Source: Roseobacter litoralis Och 149 (lineage in GTDB: Bacteria; Pseudomonadota; Alphaproteobacteria; Rhodobacterales; Rhodobacteraceae). Taken from it: a DNA stretch of 64,000 nt. A model generated the notes under the pieces. It was not told the origin of the DNA. It worked only from the letters and a program-made list of their open reading frames with translations, and ran no database searches. Shown piece after piece: positions 62,546 through 64,000 of the stretch (position 1 is the stretch's first letter; every line of letters starts with the position of its first letter). A program made the translations under genes and the position numbers. Location: positions 806,001-870,000 of the forward strand of contig NC_015730.1 in the NCBI RefSeq assembly GCF_000154785.2, given 5' to 3'.

Positions 62546-63673
62546 TTGGCAAGCCGTTCTGTCCCACGACAGGTCATCTTTGATAAAGGTCCCCTTTCAG
62601 GGGCCAGCGCGTTTGTTGACCCCCTTCATACGATCCGCGCTGACACACCCGCAGATGTGACCGCTGCATTCGCTGCGATGGAACAAGCAAAGGCGCAAGG
62701 GCATTGGCTGGCTGGATACGCGAGCTACGAATTGGGCTATGTGTTTTCGCATAAACTGAGCGATTTGATGCCAGTCGACAGAACGGTGCCGCTGCTGTGT
62801 TTCGGCGTCTTTGATGCGCCATCCCCGGCCGAATTCGACCAGCCTGTGAAGCCTGCGCGATTACAGGATTTGGACCCGGTTTGGGACGAAGCACAATACT
62901 CTGCCGCCTTTTGCGAAGTTCAGAAACTCATATCGGCTGGCGATATTTATCAGGCCAACCTCACTTTTCCGCTGACCGCCCGATATGCTGAACCGTCGAT
63001 CGCGCTCTACCGTGATCTTTGTGCCAAACAACCTGTCCCTCATGGCGCTTTTGTGGATCTTGGGGGGCCGGTGCTCTTGTCCCGGTCACCAGAATTGTTT
63101 TTTGCCATCGACGAAAGCGGGCACTTTGAAACCAAGCCGATGAAGGGGACTGCCGCACGCGGTAAGACACCGCAAGAGGACACCGAAAAGGCGAGATGGC
63201 TTCAAAAGTCTGAGAAGAATCAAGCAGAAAACCTGATGATTGTGGACCTTTTGCGCAATGATGTCAGTAAACTGGCTGAAGTAGGCAGCGTCAAAGTCCC
63301 GGATCTGTTCAAAGTCGAAACCTATGCAACATTGCATCAGCTAACGTCGCGCGTCACGGCCCAGATAGTGCCGAAAACCACACTGTATGATATATTCGAG
63401 GCATTGTTTCCCTGCGGTTCAATCACGGGCGCGCCAAAGATCAGAGCGATGCAAATCATTCGGTCGCTCGAGAGCGAGGCGCGCGGCGCATATTGTGGCT
63501 CCATCGGCTGGATCGCTCCCAACGGGTCGATGGAGTTCAACGTCGCCATCAGGACAGTTGTCTGCAACGATGACGGCACTGCCACGCTCAACGTCGGCGG
63601 CGGGATCGTGCACGACAGCAAGAAAAGCGACGAATATGCAGAGGCGATCCTCAAGTCTCGTTACGCCGTATGA
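62546..63673 (+). CDS. pabB: Aminodeoxychorismate synthase component I
   Basis: 375 residues of the chorismate-binding family, the compact PabB form. Catalytic-domain signatures: SAGDIYQANLTFPLTARY, ETKPMKGTAARGKTPQEDT, AENLMIVDLLRNDVSKLAEVG and FPCGSITGAPKIRAM. It makes 4-amino-4-deoxychorismate for folate. There is no useful in-frame ATG before residue 45, so it appears to start with TTG at 62546, two bases after the Dabb stop, which would couple its translation to the previous gene. The PIKGT lysine variant reads PMKGT, as in aminodeoxychorismate synthases rather than anthranilate synthase. No pabC follows in the window. Confidence 0.9.
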   Translation: MASRSVPRQVIFDKGPLSGASAFVDPLHTIRADTPADVTAAFAAMEQAKAQGHWLAGYASYELGYVFSHKLSDLMPVDRTVPLLCFGVFDAPSPAEFDQPVKPARLQDLDPVWDEAQYSAAFCEVQKLISAGDIYQANLTFPLTARYAEPSIALYRDLCAKQPVPHGAFVDLGGPVLLSRSPELFFAIDESGHFETKPMKGTAARGKTPQEDTEKARWLQKSEKNQAENLMIVDLLRNDVSKLAEVGSVKVPDLFKVETYATLHQLTSRVTAQIVPKTTLYDIFEALFPCGSITGAPKIRAMQIIRSLESEARGAYCGSIGWIAPNGSMEFNVAIRTVVCNDDGTATLNVGGGIVHDSKKSDEYAEAILKSRYAV

Positions 63674-63793
63674 TGCAGCAAGCGGAATGCCGGATTTAGC
63701 GCTGCATCACGCGCGCACTGGTCACAGAGCGTGACATCCCGGCAGGACAGCACGAGGCGATCATGAAACGCTTATCTCAGCAACACGTCTGAA

Positions 63794-63812
63794 GTGAGCG
63801 ATGTTTGCTCAC
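63794..63812. terminator. Hairpin between pabB and cytochrome b561 genes
   Basis: GTGAGC-GATGTTT-GCTCAC, a perfect 6-bp stem with a 7-base loop, in the 172-base gap between convergent genes. No long T-run. A possible bidirectional terminator. Confidence 0.4.
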
Positions 63813-63845
63813 CTGATGATTGTACGGGGGATAACGCACCCGCGT

Positions 63846-64000
63846 TCAGGTCATCCGCTGCAAGGTTCCGTCACGTTTGACGAGGTGATGCCAGCCGACC
63901 GCCATGACGATGTGACCAAGCACAAGCAGGCCCAGGATCCAGCCCAGCTCCCCATGCCATTCCGCCATTGCGTCCATCCAGGCGATTTTCGTTTCACGCG
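63846..64000 (-). CDS. Cytochrome b561-family protein, C-terminal end
   Basis: The last 50 residues of a gene that enters from the right edge; the frame reads from 63998 to a TGA at 63846. The visible piece, EWHGELGWILGLLVLGHIVM then AVGWHHLVKRDGTLQRMT, is the final membrane helix and tail of the prokaryotic cytochrome b561 (YodB/CybB) family, with haem-ligand histidines in WHGEL and LGHIV. These proteins pass electrons in the inner membrane, for instance to quinone or from superoxide. Too short for a subfamily call. Confidence 0.75.
   Translation of the reverse strand, partial: RETKIAWMDAMAEWHGELGWILGLLVLGHIVMAVGWHHLVKRDGTLQRMT

Noticed and set aside
1..64000. tRNA or rRNA genes, CRISPR arrays, insertion sequences, prophage or conjugation genes
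   Set aside because: None was recognised on reading both strands; gene content is chromosomal metabolism. Dedicated scans (tRNA and repeat finders) were not possible here.

Overview
The window looks like chromosomal DNA of a marine alphaproteobacterium of the Rhodobacterales, probably the Roseobacter group. Evidence for this is the high GC content, the dense operons with 4-bp ATGA overlaps, two TRAP transporters, a roseobacter/Paracoccus-style taurine cluster (TauR, TauKLM, UspA, TauXY, Xsc, TauZ, Pta), a five-step hut pathway with HutF and HutG, and a split methionine synthase. This assignment is inference. No rRNA, tRNA, CRISPR array, prophage or insertion sequence was recognised.

Layout. 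1-2661: the end of a RadC-family gene, then a two-gene unit for a periplasmic PQQ-type sugar/sorbosone dehydrogenase and a diheme cytochrome c. 2688-10395 (minus): an operon of an isochorismatase-fold amidohydrolase, a TRAP transporter (dctP, dctQ, dctM) and hydantoinase A and B. I read it as N-methylhydantoin (creatinine pathway) use yielding sarcosine. A divergent LysR gene follows (10596). 11503-15696 (minus): a PotABCD-like ABC importer, divergent from a DSD1/D-threonine-aldolase-like gene (16198). The promoter regions of both minus operons carry a similar 23-bp LysR-type operator.

17401-28248: histidine utilisation. hutI-hutH-hutG run on the minus strand and continue into a CoA-transferase, an acyl-CoA dehydrogenase, hutU, a Rieske oxygenase and a PhyH dioxygenase. 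hutF is divergent. The four extra genes suggest that further imidazole compounds feed into urocanate. 28391-31408 is a rare three-domain fusion (APH kinase, M23 peptidase fold, class III aminotransferase fold), probably an amino-alcohol kinase plus phospho-lyase. 31419-33226 holds a cysteine-synthase-like enzyme and a TauE-type exporter.

33450-44782: a complete taurine dissimilation cluster. Taurine is imported by TauKLM, oxidised by TauXY to sulfoacetaldehyde, cleaved by Xsc to acetyl phosphate and sulfite, converted by Pta to acetyl-CoA, and the sulfonate sulfur leaves through TauZ and possibly TauE. 44791-48890: a TetR-controlled group (DUF417, glutaredoxin, flavoprotein disulfide reductase, YeeE/YedE). 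48957-56661: a TMAO respiration locus with torT, torS, torR and a TorA that carries its own C-terminal haem c motif. 56760-64000: a DMT permease, split metH, a Dabb protein, pabB and the end of a cytochrome b561 gene.

The general theme is scavenging of small nitrogen and sulfur osmolytes or metabolites (N-methylhydantoin, histidine and relatives, taurine, TMAO). The least described items are the extended hut operon, the three-domain fusion, the shared LysR operator and the haem-tailed TorA.
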